IMG/VR virus record: IMGVR_UViG_3300045886_000013
Span: 1 to 42,154 of that record
Length of the DNA: 42,154 bases
Reading direction: 5' to 3' (one strand)
Source: a virus
Both the position numbers and the translations under genes were made by a program. The notes beneath the pieces were generated by a model. It ran no database searches. It was not told the DNA's origin and saw nothing but the letters and a program-made list of their open reading frames with translations. The first letter of the stretch is position 1. The number at the start of each line of letters is the position of its first letter. Of the stretch, positions 19,001-25,658 are shown in pieces.

Positions 19001-20792
19001 ATTCTACATCAAGATGAAAGACGACAAGATCGTCAGGGCGATGGGATCGAAGTCCGGGCTGGGTTCGAACACCGGCATGCACTCCCTGATCAAAGGTCTG
19101 GCGGCAGTCAACCGGTTCCTTGCCGCCACCCGCACCAGCTACAATCCGGAGTTCATGATCGCCAACATGCTGCGCGACCTTGAGGCGGCGATGGTCAACC
19201 TGTCCGAGCAGAAGCGCAAGGGTGTGCGCCGCAAGGTGATCGCTTCGGTTCTCCCGGCACTCAACGGGGTGCGGCAGTCGCTGCGTTCCGGCAACCCGAC
19301 CGGCGAGTGGGCCAAGGTGCATGAGGAATTCCGCAGGCATGGCGGACATACCGCCGTCTTCGGCATCCGTGAACTGGCTGACACCATCGACCACATCAAC
19401 CAGCATCTGGCCGAGGATGTCTCCGGTGCCAAACACAAAGTTCTGAAGCCGCTCAAGGCGCTTGGCAAGTTTATCTCCGACTACAACCTTGCCATTGAAA
19501 ACGGCACCCGTCTCGCCGCCTACAAGGTTCTTCGGGACCAGTACCTTGAACTCAGCGGTGACCCGCACGATGCACAGAACCAGTTGCGGGCAAAGGAGAT
19601 GGCGGCATTCGCAGCCAAGAACCTCACCGTCAACTTCAATATGGGCGGCGAGATGAAACCGATGATGACCGCCTTCTACATGTTCTTCAATGCGTCGATG
19701 CAGGGATCGATGGCGCTGCTCAACCCGTTCATCCGCTCGCGCCGGATGAAGTATGTCTGGGCGTCGGTGCTTGCAGCCGGTGCCGTGCAGGACATGCTGA
19801 TGTCGGCGCTTTCCCCGGAAGACGATGACGGAGAGAAGACCTACGACAAGATACCGCCGCACGTGCTTGAACATAACATGGTGTTCATGGACCCGTTCGG
19901 CATCAGTGAGCGCGGCTACTTCAAGATACCGATGCCGTACCTGATGAACGGCATCTACAACTGGGGCCGCGCCTCGTCCCGTGCCGCGCGTGGCAAGTAC
20001 ACGATGGGTGAACTGATGAGCACGGGCGGCATGACGATGATCGACAGCCTCAACCCGATGGGCGGATCGAACTCCTTCCTCAACTGGGTGGTACCATCGA
20101 TTATCGACCCGGTAGTGGACCTCTACATGAATGAGGACTTCACCGGCAAGCCCATCGCGCCACCGGTCAGCCCCTATGATAACGTTGGAGAAAACCGCAG
20201 CCAGCAATACTGGAACAACACCCATCCGCTGTTTGTTTCCATCGCGGACTGGATGTCCCAGCTAACCGGTCGGCAGGGAGATTACATACCCGGCAAGATG
20301 GAGTACTCCCCCAATCAGGTCGAGTATGCAGTCGATTGGATTACCGGTGGCACCGGGACATTTCTGGCCCGCGCCGGTCGCTTGATGTATGGCGGGGCGA
20401 CCGGCGAACTGCCGGAGATGGAGATCGAAGCCACCGACATTCCGTTCCTGCGCAAAGCCTACGGCACCATCACCACGCGCAACGACCTACAGGACTACAT
20501 TGAGGGCAGGGATCAGGTGCTGCGCGTACACAAGGCAATGAAGGATGCCCGCAGGGATAACGACGATGCGATGTACCTGTCGATCATCCAGAAGTATCCG
20601 AAGGAGTACAAGATCGCCGCCCGCATCAACGCCTTTGAGAATGCCCGCAAGAAGATCAGCACCAAGATCAAGAAGATCAGGGAAAGCAAGAAGGGCACCG
20701 AGGAGAGCAGGGAAGCGCGGATCAAGATGCTGAAGGATCGTCAGGACAATCTCGTTGGACGCGCCAATGAAGTGATGGCGGCAATCGATTGA
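13068..20792 (+). CDS. Giant polyvalent internal virion (ejection) protein
   Basis: 2574 residues, the largest gene here. Visible regions, in order: Gly-rich hydrophobic segment (about 135-190) that could span a membrane; an ADP-ribosyltransferase-like fold starting MRLIHGTGDAQL (about 446-563); a winged-helix segment resembling FtsK-gamma (about 603-645); a metallopeptidase motif HELIH (His901, Glu902, His905) with AEEAIAEMARHY near 955 as possible third ligand; large-polyvalent-protein domains with MFLEEMQSDLHQ (about 1198) and HAVEHGYDGISWHG (about 1340); and a long C-terminal region with YNPEFMIANMLRDLEAAM (about 2025), typical of LPD38. Such multi-effector proteins are packaged and ejected with DNA to act on host defences or wall. 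The individual activities are unproven. Confidence 0.78.
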   Translation: MGQFLARRANGTPIIFRIKGEAPSQTEMARINAHLTAKPQAAVTTEPPKEEAPGMLTQFGRGVARGWNEIQAGVDTAGQSLFEALGDPARAKEWEQAAQAQRAERDTYGTPEGSFLDSNTNKANAIAGTIGQSAPSMGLGLGGMGVGTAVGAAIGAPFGGPIGAGIGGAIGGVIGGALGYGPQMLNANAERQIEEHGYVKDWGKAYASTALQSGVETITDKIGLRVLGVIGAAGKATVPKATQKVIKDAVAKATQKSMTLVAKRIGEGAALSAVTGASEEVIQQGLERWQAELPMMDDKAKAEYIESAIMGGIVESIFGAGAGAHGGMKEAKNQEALRQAKEDIDAEAADLSARQKAFGPKQEGQPPQVEDALAKPLDNQVVAGAQPDNASDIVESFTEDDEKKLPAGLKDTETEGPKPPPPAPPAPVPSAPLSPHAVPDLVGKEGMRLIHGTGDAQLTQDRINLIHDRPGKKGRLYAGFFGHAEEDLSQAENFSRRMGGTPTVYNVDIAPGTKIFRQKGTIIGLTQERMNELANQGYGVVAGTGPKGRTEYAVINKSAVTGMSPRVAAAGSETTQEGSAPQASRVTATPKIGEEVSPISETDYKKSVVALRDKGTLSIDRIRKTLGVSKPMAEAYFNEILKRGDAHAAGNKDQYIKIIEPHGTGETVDKTGKGRKRRTREYVVRAVQSADAKPFSVEMDGKKVGRKVNFATREEALDWIDKNIPANRQKEATVSEDPKGIQYGIHELQHEHIPGKDQRTVSDTLLKTFVTENEATEALKGFDAAYSPESNQHKEQQTAEEKQAAIEEDFTKQVGPVADSLKAYGEKVLGKGRVDVGILPRLTNPEAPDGIVEGTSQDIKRTDPDGMKRVIGNLIRIANDLYNPNLTTEQRAQLMEQVFNHELIHALRSLDLLTPQEWDTLFQHAVNAKVPGKKYTWLQRAAIRAEGSSSNILAEEAIAEMARHYMNDPTAFRNPERSLLRKIADFIKKMMRLSQRHDAADLMDTIFSGGIADREIGHGGLGPRGPDDITYSLLKTDNFYLDTMRFLEKVTRETAPKNDWIKMLSSAGIKPDELNWLGIKQWLQDLPKGEEVHRNDIMNFVKASGPNVRAVVFANPAHPDLGQAAISSPQWVERSQTSKADKTYAEVALTFPGKEGEPDYFDKNGHMTVPAGKGRRKLENVLAFVRFRDVERDGKRIMFLEEMQSDLHQRGSKVGYYSKSAVAKYEQLGNEARALYDKQRQLEGRKVVIADQIWMLQQMEKRIRAETGGAVNERLLTNRRQVQERLQEMVDLGPQIDAVRKEHSDVVQEMAAARERLAIPNAPFKSNWEDYVIRRMIRHAVEHGYDGISWHGSPESVAVTEGYGELETTQDEKGRNQYTAYGDVSVSPIVNRYLLKLPRITRGIADPFGAVLEHSVVQSRDRPPTWEPEPWELGIDEGPSLSAAEALPEREDMFDFINALHKNHQDNIHDDVYQHDSEKQDAETLIDKLKTAMHVTRNRRNYDPDDILKSAGLERDEINHVLSWHAHGDYYRGLDAAMGMDEQKGGVPLDTYDLMFTQPMMDSFEKGDQPFFSMVRQAQAQANPQYSAAAPTGTRVPPVPPIDRLSEVHNRITYDNLSPVLHKLIDWTIPGGRQKALLKEKADDTIISLQDRMLSIGRLIDRMKKNGGFITNENDVYLREQLYSSQTDAHLTANDKDFYKPMMDTIQGLSVTRRDYDEARTISPRVAGFLDGYKVNHKHALAELYLYAQHALERNALMKKRNERIAGERPMQYEAGSGMGDGEAQAVLDWFATKPFAREFMEPTNPNSVRSRMRAIVRSTNDIRVASGLTPDFRTLLHPDGTPVDTYQDYVPIRGFLGEASLRDEDMSDFAKTGKGFNIRGKEDYSALGRESMGRDLIAHAIMQNQETIVRAGKNKVAQSFRKLILDNPAQMAGVAEILQMPRTKYRYDVKTGTVVQSVDNQVMTDPTVLKGKVDGQQFYIKMKDDKIVRAMGSKSGLGSNTGMHSLIKGLAAVNRFLAATRTSYNPEFMIANMLRDLEAAMVNLSEQKRKGVRRKVIASVLPALNGVRQSLRSGNPTGEWAKVHEEFRRHGGHTAVFGIRELADTIDHINQHLAEDVSGAKHKVLKPLKALGKFISDYNLAIENGTRLAAYKVLRDQYLELSGDPHDAQNQLRAKEMAAFAAKNLTVNFNMGGEMKPMMTAFYMFFNASMQGSMALLNPFIRSRRMKYVWASVLAAGAVQDMLMSALSPEDDDGEKTYDKIPPHVLEHNMVFMDPFGISERGYFKIPMPYLMNGIYNWGRASSRAARGKYTMGELMSTGGMTMIDSLNPMGGSNSFLNWVVPSIIDPVVDLYMNEDFTGKPIAPPVSPYDNVGENRSQQYWNNTHPLFVSIADWMSQLTGRQGDYIPGKMEYSPNQVEYAVDWITGGTGTFLARAGRLMYGGATGELPEMEIEATDIPFLRKAYGTITTRNDLQDYIEGRDQVLRVHKAMKDARRDNDDAMYLSIIQKYPKEYKIAARINAFENARKKISTKIKKIRESKKGTEESREARIKMLKDRQDNLVGRANEVMAAID

Positions 20793-20806
20793 CCGCCGCC
20801 ATCAGA

Positions 20807-20828
20807 GGATAGTTCGGAAGAACTATCC
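20807..20828. terminator. Symmetric hairpin between convergent modules
   Basis: A perfect 9-bp stem (GGATAGTTC / GAACTATCC) with a GGAA tetraloop lies 14 bases after the stop of the giant virion gene and 13 bases before the stop of the convergent HTH gene. It could end transcription from both sides, but neither side has a strong T tract, so efficiency is uncertain. Confidence 0.55.
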
Positions 20829-20841
20829 ATCTCCTCTCTGG

Positions 20842-21090
20842 TTATACGTTTTCAGGATCGGGGTTCGGCATCTTGTCATCGACCAGACGCGCCCATTCCC
20901 TGATGGTGATGTCGTGTGCATTGAGCACGCGGGCCAGTGTCTTCAGGCTCATCCAGTTCCGCTTGCGGCGTGCATGGCTGAAGGTTGATTGGTCAAGCCC
21001 CGCCTTCAAAGCAAGCCTTGGAAGCGTGGTGTTTTCCTGCTCCGCAATCTTGTCGATGCTGGCCCACAGATTTGTTGCATGGATACTCAT
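20842..21090 (-). CDS. Short CI-like HTH repressor without S24 peptidase domain
   Basis: 82 residues. The start at 21090 was preferred over an upstream in-frame ATG because the extension reads through the preceding promoter and has non-protein-like composition. The sequence IDKIAEQENTTLPRLALKAG, LDQSTFSHARRKRNW and SLKTLARVLNAHDITIREW is a classic Xre/CI-type helix-turn-helix, closest in pattern to the N-terminal domain of alphaproteobacterial S24 phage repressors. The self-cleavage peptidase half is absent. It is preceded by its own promoter and sits after the integrase operon. A role in lysogeny or early/late control is inferred; a Cro-like role is equally possible. Confidence 0.65.
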   Translation of the reverse strand: MSIHATNLWASIDKIAEQENTTLPRLALKAGLDQSTFSHARRKRNWMSLKTLARVLNAHDITIREWARLVDDKMPNPDPENV

Positions 21091-21123
21091 ACTGGTTCGC
21101 CCTGTTCCATTATGCCCGCACGA

Positions 21124-21153
21124 TTTATATCGTACTTCACGGTCATTTATCAA
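21124..21153 (-). promoter_or_regulatory. Promoter of the HTH gene
   Basis: On the minus strand TTGATA (21153-21148) and TATAAA (21129-21124) are separated by 18 bases, each matching five of six sigma-70 consensus bases. Predicted initiation near 21117 gives a leader of about 27 bases before ATG 21090. The element overlaps the last codons of the upstream gene. Confidence 0.55.
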
Positions 21154-21506
21154 CCCTTGCGCACGTTGCGCTTGATGCGGTCGAGGGCAGAGCAAACCCA
21201 ATCCTTCCTTTCCTTGGTGTCCAGAGGATGGGAGCGGAAGTCGATGTGCCCGCCTTGGAAGAGCAGGATGCTGGTCATGATGCAGCCATTCTTCGTCGGC
21301 TCAAGGTCTTCGGCACTGTGGACCATACCCCCGGCTATCGGGATCAGCGCCTCCGCGATCTCCCGGTAGACAGCATGGGTATCCATCCTGTCGTCATAGA
21401 AATCGGTAATGGCCACACGCCATGATCCTTCCTCGTCCATCGTTGCCTCAAGCGAGAAGCGTGGGGTCATGTCCTTGTAATTGTTAAGTTCGACAACCTC
21501 CCCCAT
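21150..21506 (-). CDS. Conserved phage protein of unknown function
   Basis: 118 residues, starting immediately after the stop of the preceding small gene, so part of the integrase transcript. It starts MGEVVELNNYKDMTPRFSLE and has a mixed alpha/beta appearance with FYDDRMDTHAVYREIAEALI in the middle and a basic C-terminus (ALDRIKRNVRKG). There are no cysteine clusters, signal peptide or membrane segment. Its 3' end hosts the promoter of the downstream HTH gene. I do not recognise the family. Confidence 0.55.
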   Translation of the reverse strand: MGEVVELNNYKDMTPRFSLEATMDEEGSWRVAITDFYDDRMDTHAVYREIAEALIPIAGGMVHSAEDLEPTKNGCIMTSILLFQGGHIDFRSHPLDTKERKDWVCSALDRIKRNVRKG

Positions 21507-21692
21507 CTATTCCCCCTCTTCCATGTCCAAGACATTCGCCTCATGATAGAAGGCGTTCTCCTTGTCTGGCGTAACCCGTCTCAGGACATAGAGTTTCCCA
21601 CCCCGGTTAATGATTTCAGGAAAGGCGGGAAGACCACCAAGGTCTTTGGTCATCACCTCTCCCCCATTCTTGGTTCTCAGCGTTACATTCAT
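21507..21692 (-). CDS. Small hypothetical protein coupled to integrase
   Basis: 61 residues. The ATG at 21692 overlaps the integrase stop (ATGA), and the next gene begins directly after its own stop. An in-frame extension further upstream lies entirely within the integrase gene and was rejected. The sequence is compact and beta-rich in appearance (INRGGKLYVLRRVTPDKENA) and ends in an acidic tail (ANVLDMEEGE). A role as an excisionase cannot be argued: no helix-turn-helix or strongly basic region is present. Function unknown. Confidence 0.5.
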   Translation of the reverse strand: MNVTLRTKNGGEVMTKDLGGLPAFPEIINRGGKLYVLRRVTPDKENAFYHEANVLDMEEGE

Positions 21693-22534
21693 TGCCATTT
21701 CGCCATGGCCTCCTCTGCCAATCGCCTCTTCTCTGCACCCACCGTGTAACGCTGGACCTCCTTGAGGGACTGGTGACCGGTGATCGCCATGATCTGGAGT
21801 GCGGTGCAACCAAGTTCGCCAAGGATCGACGCGGTAGTCTTACGCACACCATGCAACTGCTTTCCCGTCAGACCGATCTTGGCACAGTGACGCTTGAAAG
21901 CCGCACGCAAACTTTCAGGCACCCACGGCATCCCATAATGGTTTGTCAGGATGTGGTTCTGGGCGAAGACCGTTCGCACGCTCTTGCGTTTCTGCATCCC
22001 GTCGAGATGACGGCGCAGCTTGGGATGGATGGGTATCCACAGCTCGACGCCCGTCTTGCGCTGCTTCACATAAAGCAACCCGCTCTCCTCATTGATGTCG
22101 GACCAGCACATGCGCACCAGATCGGAACGTCGCTGCCCCGTGTAGAGCGCCAGCATCATGGCATCCCTGATGTGGAAGGGTGCGGTCGAACAGAACCTGT
22201 CGATCTCATCCTCCTGCCAGCGTTCGATCTCCTTGGACGGCGGCATGTCGCGCAGGTTCATGGCGACATTGCCGGTCACCCAGCCTTTGTCATAAGCGTG
22301 TTGAAGGATGTTCTTCAGGACATTGATCGCCACCCGGCACTTGCCCGGTTGATCGTAGTGTGCGTCACGGAACGCGATCACCATCGGCCTGTCGATATCC
22401 TTCAACAGGACACCGCTGAAGTACGGTGCCAGAGTATCGATGCCGTCGCTGTATATTCTCTTGGAGTTCGGAGAAAGCTTTTCGAACTTCTTCGACCTCA
22501 CATAACTGCTCATTGCCCACTCATATTCTTCCAT
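21689..22534 (-). CDS. int: Tyrosine recombinase (phage integrase)
   Basis: 281 residues, full length for a small tyrosine integrase. An N-terminal core-binding (SAM-like) domain spans residues of about 1-100. The catalytic domain shows Arg135 in YTGQRRSDLV, Lys160 in KQRKTG, His228 and Arg231 in LHGVRK, His254 in TGHQS and the nucleophile Tyr263 in VQRYTVGAEKR. All six active-site positions are present, so the enzyme is probably functional. There is no N-terminal arm-binding domain of lambda Int size. The start follows an AGGGGTAG ribosome site six bases away. It would join attP to a chromosomal attB; no attP was identified nearby. Downstream small genes are translationally coupled. Confidence 0.92.
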   Translation of the reverse strand: MEEYEWAMSSYVRSKKFEKLSPNSKRIYSDGIDTLAPYFSGVLLKDIDRPMVIAFRDAHYDQPGKCRVAINVLKNILQHAYDKGWVTGNVAMNLRDMPPSKEIERWQEDEIDRFCSTAPFHIRDAMMLALYTGQRRSDLVRMCWSDINEESGLLYVKQRKTGVELWIPIHPKLRRHLDGMQKRKSVRTVFAQNHILTNHYGMPWVPESLRAAFKRHCAKIGLTGKQLHGVRKTTASILGELGCTALQIMAITGHQSLKEVQRYTVGAEKRRLAEEAMAKWQ

Positions 22535-22537
22535 AAT

Positions 22538-23005
22538 CTACCCCTTTGGTACGGTGCCACGGCGCAGATCATTGGCGAATTCGTCGCGCAGGGCAAGGAA
22601 CCGGCGGCGTGCAGCCACATTGGTCTTAAGGTCAGAACGTGACACCACGCCGCAATGAGTACGGATGGCATCTGCGGCTGCGGCTTCGGAGATCACGTCC
22701 GATAATTCCTGCTGCACCAGCCATGTCTGAAAGCGGCTGTCCCGTGCAAGCTGTCCCGCCAGATTAACCGCCACGATCCCATCACGAAGAGAAGGTGAGG
22801 CAATCGCCTCACCCTCATCGCCAATCCGTACAGCCACCACCAGATAGCGGGTGCCAACCGGATCACGCATGATGTCTTCCGGAGCATCGTTCGGGTGGAC
22901 CGACAGCTTGAGGATGAACCCCGTCTTGTCTTGGTTCATGGCGATCTTCACTGCCTCGAATTTCGAGGACAGCAATTCGATTTCTCTTTCCTCATCGTCT
23001 TGCAT
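22538..23005 (-). CDS. Conserved phage protein of unknown function (recombination module)
   Basis: 155 residues. The N-terminal half is beta-rich, with KIAMNQDKTGFILKLSVHPN and the pattern DPVGTRYLVVAVRIGDEGEA; the C-terminal half is helical and ends in RRRFLALRDEFANDLRRGTV. Proteins with the LKLSVHPNDAPEDIMRDPVG pattern accompany phage recombination genes, but I know no assigned activity. It overlaps the upstream gene by 14 bases and lies three bases before the integrase start, so it is in the same transcript. Confidence 0.55.
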   Translation of the reverse strand: MQDDEEREIELLSSKFEAVKIAMNQDKTGFILKLSVHPNDAPEDIMRDPVGTRYLVVAVRIGDEGEAIASPSLRDGIVAVNLAGQLARDSRFQTWLVQQELSDVISEAAAADAIRTHCGVVSRSDLKTNVAARRRFLALRDEFANDLRRGTVPKG

Positions 23006-23843
23006 TGATGTTCAATCCTCCCCCAAACAGATTTCCCAAAAGACCCTGACCAATCTGACTTGCCGACTGACCCATTCCATACAGTTGGTTACTGATGCTG
23101 TTGGCCTGCTGCGCCAGCATCGCCTGCTGCGCCAGCATGTTTGACTGAATTCCCTGACTGTAGGTCTGGTTGGCCTGTGCCTGTGCGTGCATGCTCTTCC
23201 TGATCTGTTCCGACTTCACCTCAACCACCAGCTTGTTGCGCTCCATGATCTGCTTCCAAGCAGCGGGCATCACACCCAGCGCAAGGTCCACGCAGATCAG
23301 GGTGATCTCACGCTCTGCCTTCTCACTGTAGTAAGCATTGAAGAACGGGCGGAACTTCGGGCGGCTCTCAGCCCAGTGCTTGAGCAGGGCCAACCCTGCC
23401 GATGAGGTGCGGTTCTTGGAGCGGTGCCGTCCGACTTCCGGCGGCGTGAAGAGCATCAGGCCACACGCCTTCCAGCGAAACCCCTTGCCGGGACACGGAG
23501 ACGGCAGACCGTCGAGCAGCTTCTGGGCATACAGCTTGGGGCGACCGGACTGCATCGGGTTCCACCAGCCAAGCGCATCGATCACTTCCTCGACCGGCAC
23601 CGCTTCGTAGTACCAGTCGATGCCTTGCTTCTCCTCACCGAAATTGCGCTGAAGCCGGTTCCTGCCCTGCTCAAACCTCGACAGTACCTTCAGCTTCTTC
23701 CCGGCGACGATGACATTGCGTGGGTCACCAATTGCTATCTGTGCATCCGCCCACATAGGTGGCCCGTTGAATATCTGGTTGCCGATCTGAACCGGCGCGA
23801 TCCCCGTCGCACTAAGAACCGGTGTCGTCGTTGTGTACGCCAT
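22992..23843 (-). CDS. Unknown protein with Gln/Met-rich repeat tail
   Basis: 283 residues. The N-terminal two-thirds look globular (PVEEVIDALGWWNPMQSGRP, RTSSAGLALLKHWAESRPKF, REITLICVDLALGVMPAAWK). The last 70 residues are rich in Gln, Asn and Met with near-tandem MLAQQA units and a Gly-rich end (GLLGNLFGGG). That tail resembles phage virion proteins more than enzymes, which is odd inside a recombination operon. It overlaps the next gene downstream by 14 bases and the HNH gene upstream by 32. No family recognised. Confidence 0.55.
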   Translation of the reverse strand: MAYTTTTPVLSATGIAPVQIGNQIFNGPPMWADAQIAIGDPRNVIVAGKKLKVLSRFEQGRNRLQRNFGEEKQGIDWYYEAVPVEEVIDALGWWNPMQSGRPKLYAQKLLDGLPSPCPGKGFRWKACGLMLFTPPEVGRHRSKNRTSSAGLALLKHWAESRPKFRPFFNAYYSEKAEREITLICVDLALGVMPAAWKQIMERNKLVVEVKSEQIRKSMHAQAQANQTYSQGIQSNMLAQQAMLAQQANSISNQLYGMGQSASQIGQGLLGNLFGGGLNINARR

Positions 23844-24177
23844 GCTCCTTGCTCCATTCCTCGTAGCTTCTCTCTGCCCATTTCACTGGATCAATTCCAC
23901 GCAAGGCCCACCACGTCCGCTCCGGTATGCCATCGTTGTGCAGTTTCATGTGGCAGGGATGGCACAAGGGAACTGCGTACTGATCGCCGGTCTTGCGTCC
24001 CAGTGCTCGTGGCTGTGCGTACTGGATGTGGTGGGCCTCACCGGGTGAGCCGCACTGAAGGCACGGCTTGCCACGGATGAAGTAGAGATAGGAGAAAGAA
24101 CGCAAACGGAACGGGTCTTCCTTCCGCTTGCGCCGTGTGTAAACTACCCGGTACTCCCGGTCAGAACGGTGGGGCAT
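23812..24177 (-). CDS. HNH endonuclease (DUF968/Ref-like)
   Basis: 121 residues from ATG 24177 (an adjacent ATG at 24180 is possible). Upstream in-frame sequence is an antisense-like reading of the SSB-like gene and was discarded. The zinc/HNH pattern is KPCLQCGSPGEAHHIQYAQP (Cys39, Cys42, His49, His50) followed by GRKTGDQYAVPLCHPCHMKL with Cys72, Cys75, His76 and then His80. This spacing, with the LGRKTGD segment, matches DUF968/Ref-type HNH nucleases used in phage recombination or DNA processing. It overlaps the SSB-like gene by 17 bases, so the two proteins are coupled. Confidence 0.78.
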   Translation of the reverse strand: MPHRSDREYRVVYTRRKRKEDPFRLRSFSYLYFIRGKPCLQCGSPGEAHHIQYAQPRALGRKTGDQYAVPLCHPCHMKLHNDGIPERTWWALRGIDPVKWAERSYEEWSKEHGVHNDDTGS

Positions 24178-24712
24178 CATCGTCATCGTCGCGCAGAAAG
24201 TCTGGCATCCGGTCGCCACGCGAGAACTCGTCGTCATCATTCCTGCGTGGCGGCGGGTTGCGTTCGTCGTATCTGCCACGACCGCTTTGCTGCGAGTAGC
24301 GGTTGCCCTGCGGATCACCACGGTCATCATCCCTGCGTCTCTGTGGCTGGCTGTAACGCCTGCCGCCACCGCGCTGTGACCTGTAGGTGGGGTTGCCGCC
24401 CTCTTCCATGCGGACATTGTACGGGATGTTGATGGCGATGCTCTCGTAGTTGGTGTTGTTGCGCGAGATGCGCCGCCAGCCCTTCAGTTCCATCAGCACC
24501 TCGTTGCCGTTCTGTGCCTCACGCACGATGTAGTCGAGCACATCGTCGGCAATCAGGATGGTGCCGCTCATGTCGGGCGAATTGTCCGAACGCTTATCCT
24601 TGACCGGGAACAGACCGCCATTGTTGGGGAACCTCTGCTGCTGCCTGTCATCATCCCTGTCGTCATAGTTTCCACGGCCACGATTGCTGCGTGCTCTACC
24701 CCAGTCACTCAT
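24161..24712 (-). CDS. SSB-like single-stranded DNA-binding protein with acidic C-terminal tip
   Basis: 183 residues. The N-terminus is Arg/Gly/Asp/Gln-rich and disordered. A short beta-rich core (SGTILIADDVLDYIVREAQN, EVLMELKGWRRISRN, ESIAINIPYNVRM) could form a reduced OB-like fold. A long Arg/Gln/Gly-rich linker follows, ending in DFLRDDDDDAPPF. An acidic tail finishing in Pro-Phe is the hallmark of bacterial SSBs, which recruit partner proteins through it. Position between a putative annealase and an HNH nuclease fits. The core is not a clear match to canonical SSB, so the call relies on architecture and context. Confidence 0.55.
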   Translation of the reverse strand: MSDWGRARSNRGRGNYDDRDDDRQQQRFPNNGGLFPVKDKRSDNSPDMSGTILIADDVLDYIVREAQNGNEVLMELKGWRRISRNNTNYESIAINIPYNVRMEEGGNPTYRSQRGGGRRYSQPQRRRDDDRGDPQGNRYSQQSGRGRYDERNPPPRRNDDDEFSRGDRMPDFLRDDDDDAPPF

Positions 24713-25431
24713 TTCCTTGACCCCACTGTGTTGTGCCGCGTTGCGAACGTGGCCTTGATCTCTGCGATAATGTCCTGCGCTCCCGCAAATTTCTTGAGGG
24801 TGTCAAGCGACGGCTTGAGTTCACCCCAGTATTTGCCGAGTTCATGGGTGGTATCGATGCGGTCGATCTCGTCCATGACATTCTGCGCCGCTTCGTCGGG
24901 CTGGATTTCCCAGTCATCGACAGTCGGTACGTACCATCTGCTTGGCATTGGCTTCTGCTCAACTGGTCTGTCGGGACCGTTGCCATTGGCTGGCTTGGCC
25001 ACAGTGCGTGGTGCCGCGCGGAATTCTTCCTTCCTCTGGTGGGTCTGCATCTCATCCAGTGAGGCGTACTCTCCACCATGCAGGCCGAAGCAGGCCAAGG
25101 CGCGTCCTATCGCGCTCGTCTCAGCCACCTCGACCGGCGAGGCATCGGTCAGTTTGGTCGAGCCGACGAACTCGACAGCCCATCCGGATGCGATCACAAG
25201 TCCCTCGCTGTTGAGGATGAAGGCAGACGCCACGACCGGCGCTCCCTGATCGAAGCCTTCCTTGTAATCAACCTCAGTCCTGATACCGAAGCGATCACCG
25301 AATTCCTTGCGGAAGATTTCGATGCGGTCCTTGACCATGACGTAGGACTTGCCGCCCTTCATTGGGACAGCCACTTGATCTCCAAGTTCATGCAGTGCCT
25401 GCATGGCTTGGACAAACTGTTCGTCTGACAT
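24709..25431 (-). CDS. Single-strand annealing protein, Sak/Erf/Rad52-like
   Basis: 240 residues. The N-terminal domain (residues about 1-115) has IEIFRKEFGDRFGIRTEVDY and ends with PVEVAETSAIGRALACFGLH followed by GGEYASLDEM, the ETSAIGRAL signature of phage annealing proteins of the Rad52-like Sak/Erf group. A variable linker and a helical C-terminal region (IDRIDTTHELGKYWGELKPS) follow. It starts with an AGGAGAAACAATG ribosome site and its stop overlaps the SSB-like start. It would anneal complementary strands produced by the RecB-type nuclease encoded just upstream. Confidence 0.65.
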   Translation of the reverse strand: MSDEQFVQAMQALHELGDQVAVPMKGGKSYVMVKDRIEIFRKEFGDRFGIRTEVDYKEGFDQGAPVVASAFILNSEGLVIASGWAVEFVGSTKLTDASPVEVAETSAIGRALACFGLHGGEYASLDEMQTHQRKEEFRAAPRTVAKPANGNGPDRPVEQKPMPSRWYVPTVDDWEIQPDEAAQNVMDEIDRIDTTHELGKYWGELKPSLDTLKKFAGAQDIIAEIKATFATRHNTVGSRK

Positions 25432-25439
25432 TGTTTCTC

Positions 25440-25658
25440 CTAAAATTTTATGAACCCGATGGTTCGTTTTTCTGCATCACGCATGATCTTGTTGCCACTG
25501 GCGTCAAGCAGTCCGGTATCCACCGCTGCCGGTTCCTCTGAAAGGTAGACCGTATGGGAAAGATAGCTTGTGCCTGTCGCCTCGTAGTCCCGCTCATCGT
25601 AAATGACCGCACGGTTTTTATCAACCGGCACCACCCTGTTCCGCTTGATCATTGTCAT
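25440..25658 (-). CDS. Small hypothetical protein
   Basis: 72 residues, lying between the nuclease and annealase genes and overlapping the former by 38 bases. It starts MTMIKRNRVVPVDKNRAVIY and is predicted to be beta-rich (ATGTSYLSHTVYLSEEPAAV), with a basic end (EKRTIGFIKF). Such small proteins are common between recombination genes. No motif suggests an activity; it could be a DNA mimic, inhibitor or structural partner. Confidence 0.5.
   Translation of the reverse strand: MTMIKRNRVVPVDKNRAVIYDERDYEATGTSYLSHTVYLSEEPAAVDTGLLDASGNKIMRDAEKRTIGFIKF

Noticed and set aside
18939-20225. 428-codon minus-strand frame inside the giant virion gene
   Set aside because: Same reason: His/Arg/Val-rich antisense shadow with no recognisable motif.
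21692-22642. 316-codon plus-strand frame opposite the integrase
   Set aside because: The integrase on the other strand has every catalytic residue; the antisense frame has no motif and no start context.
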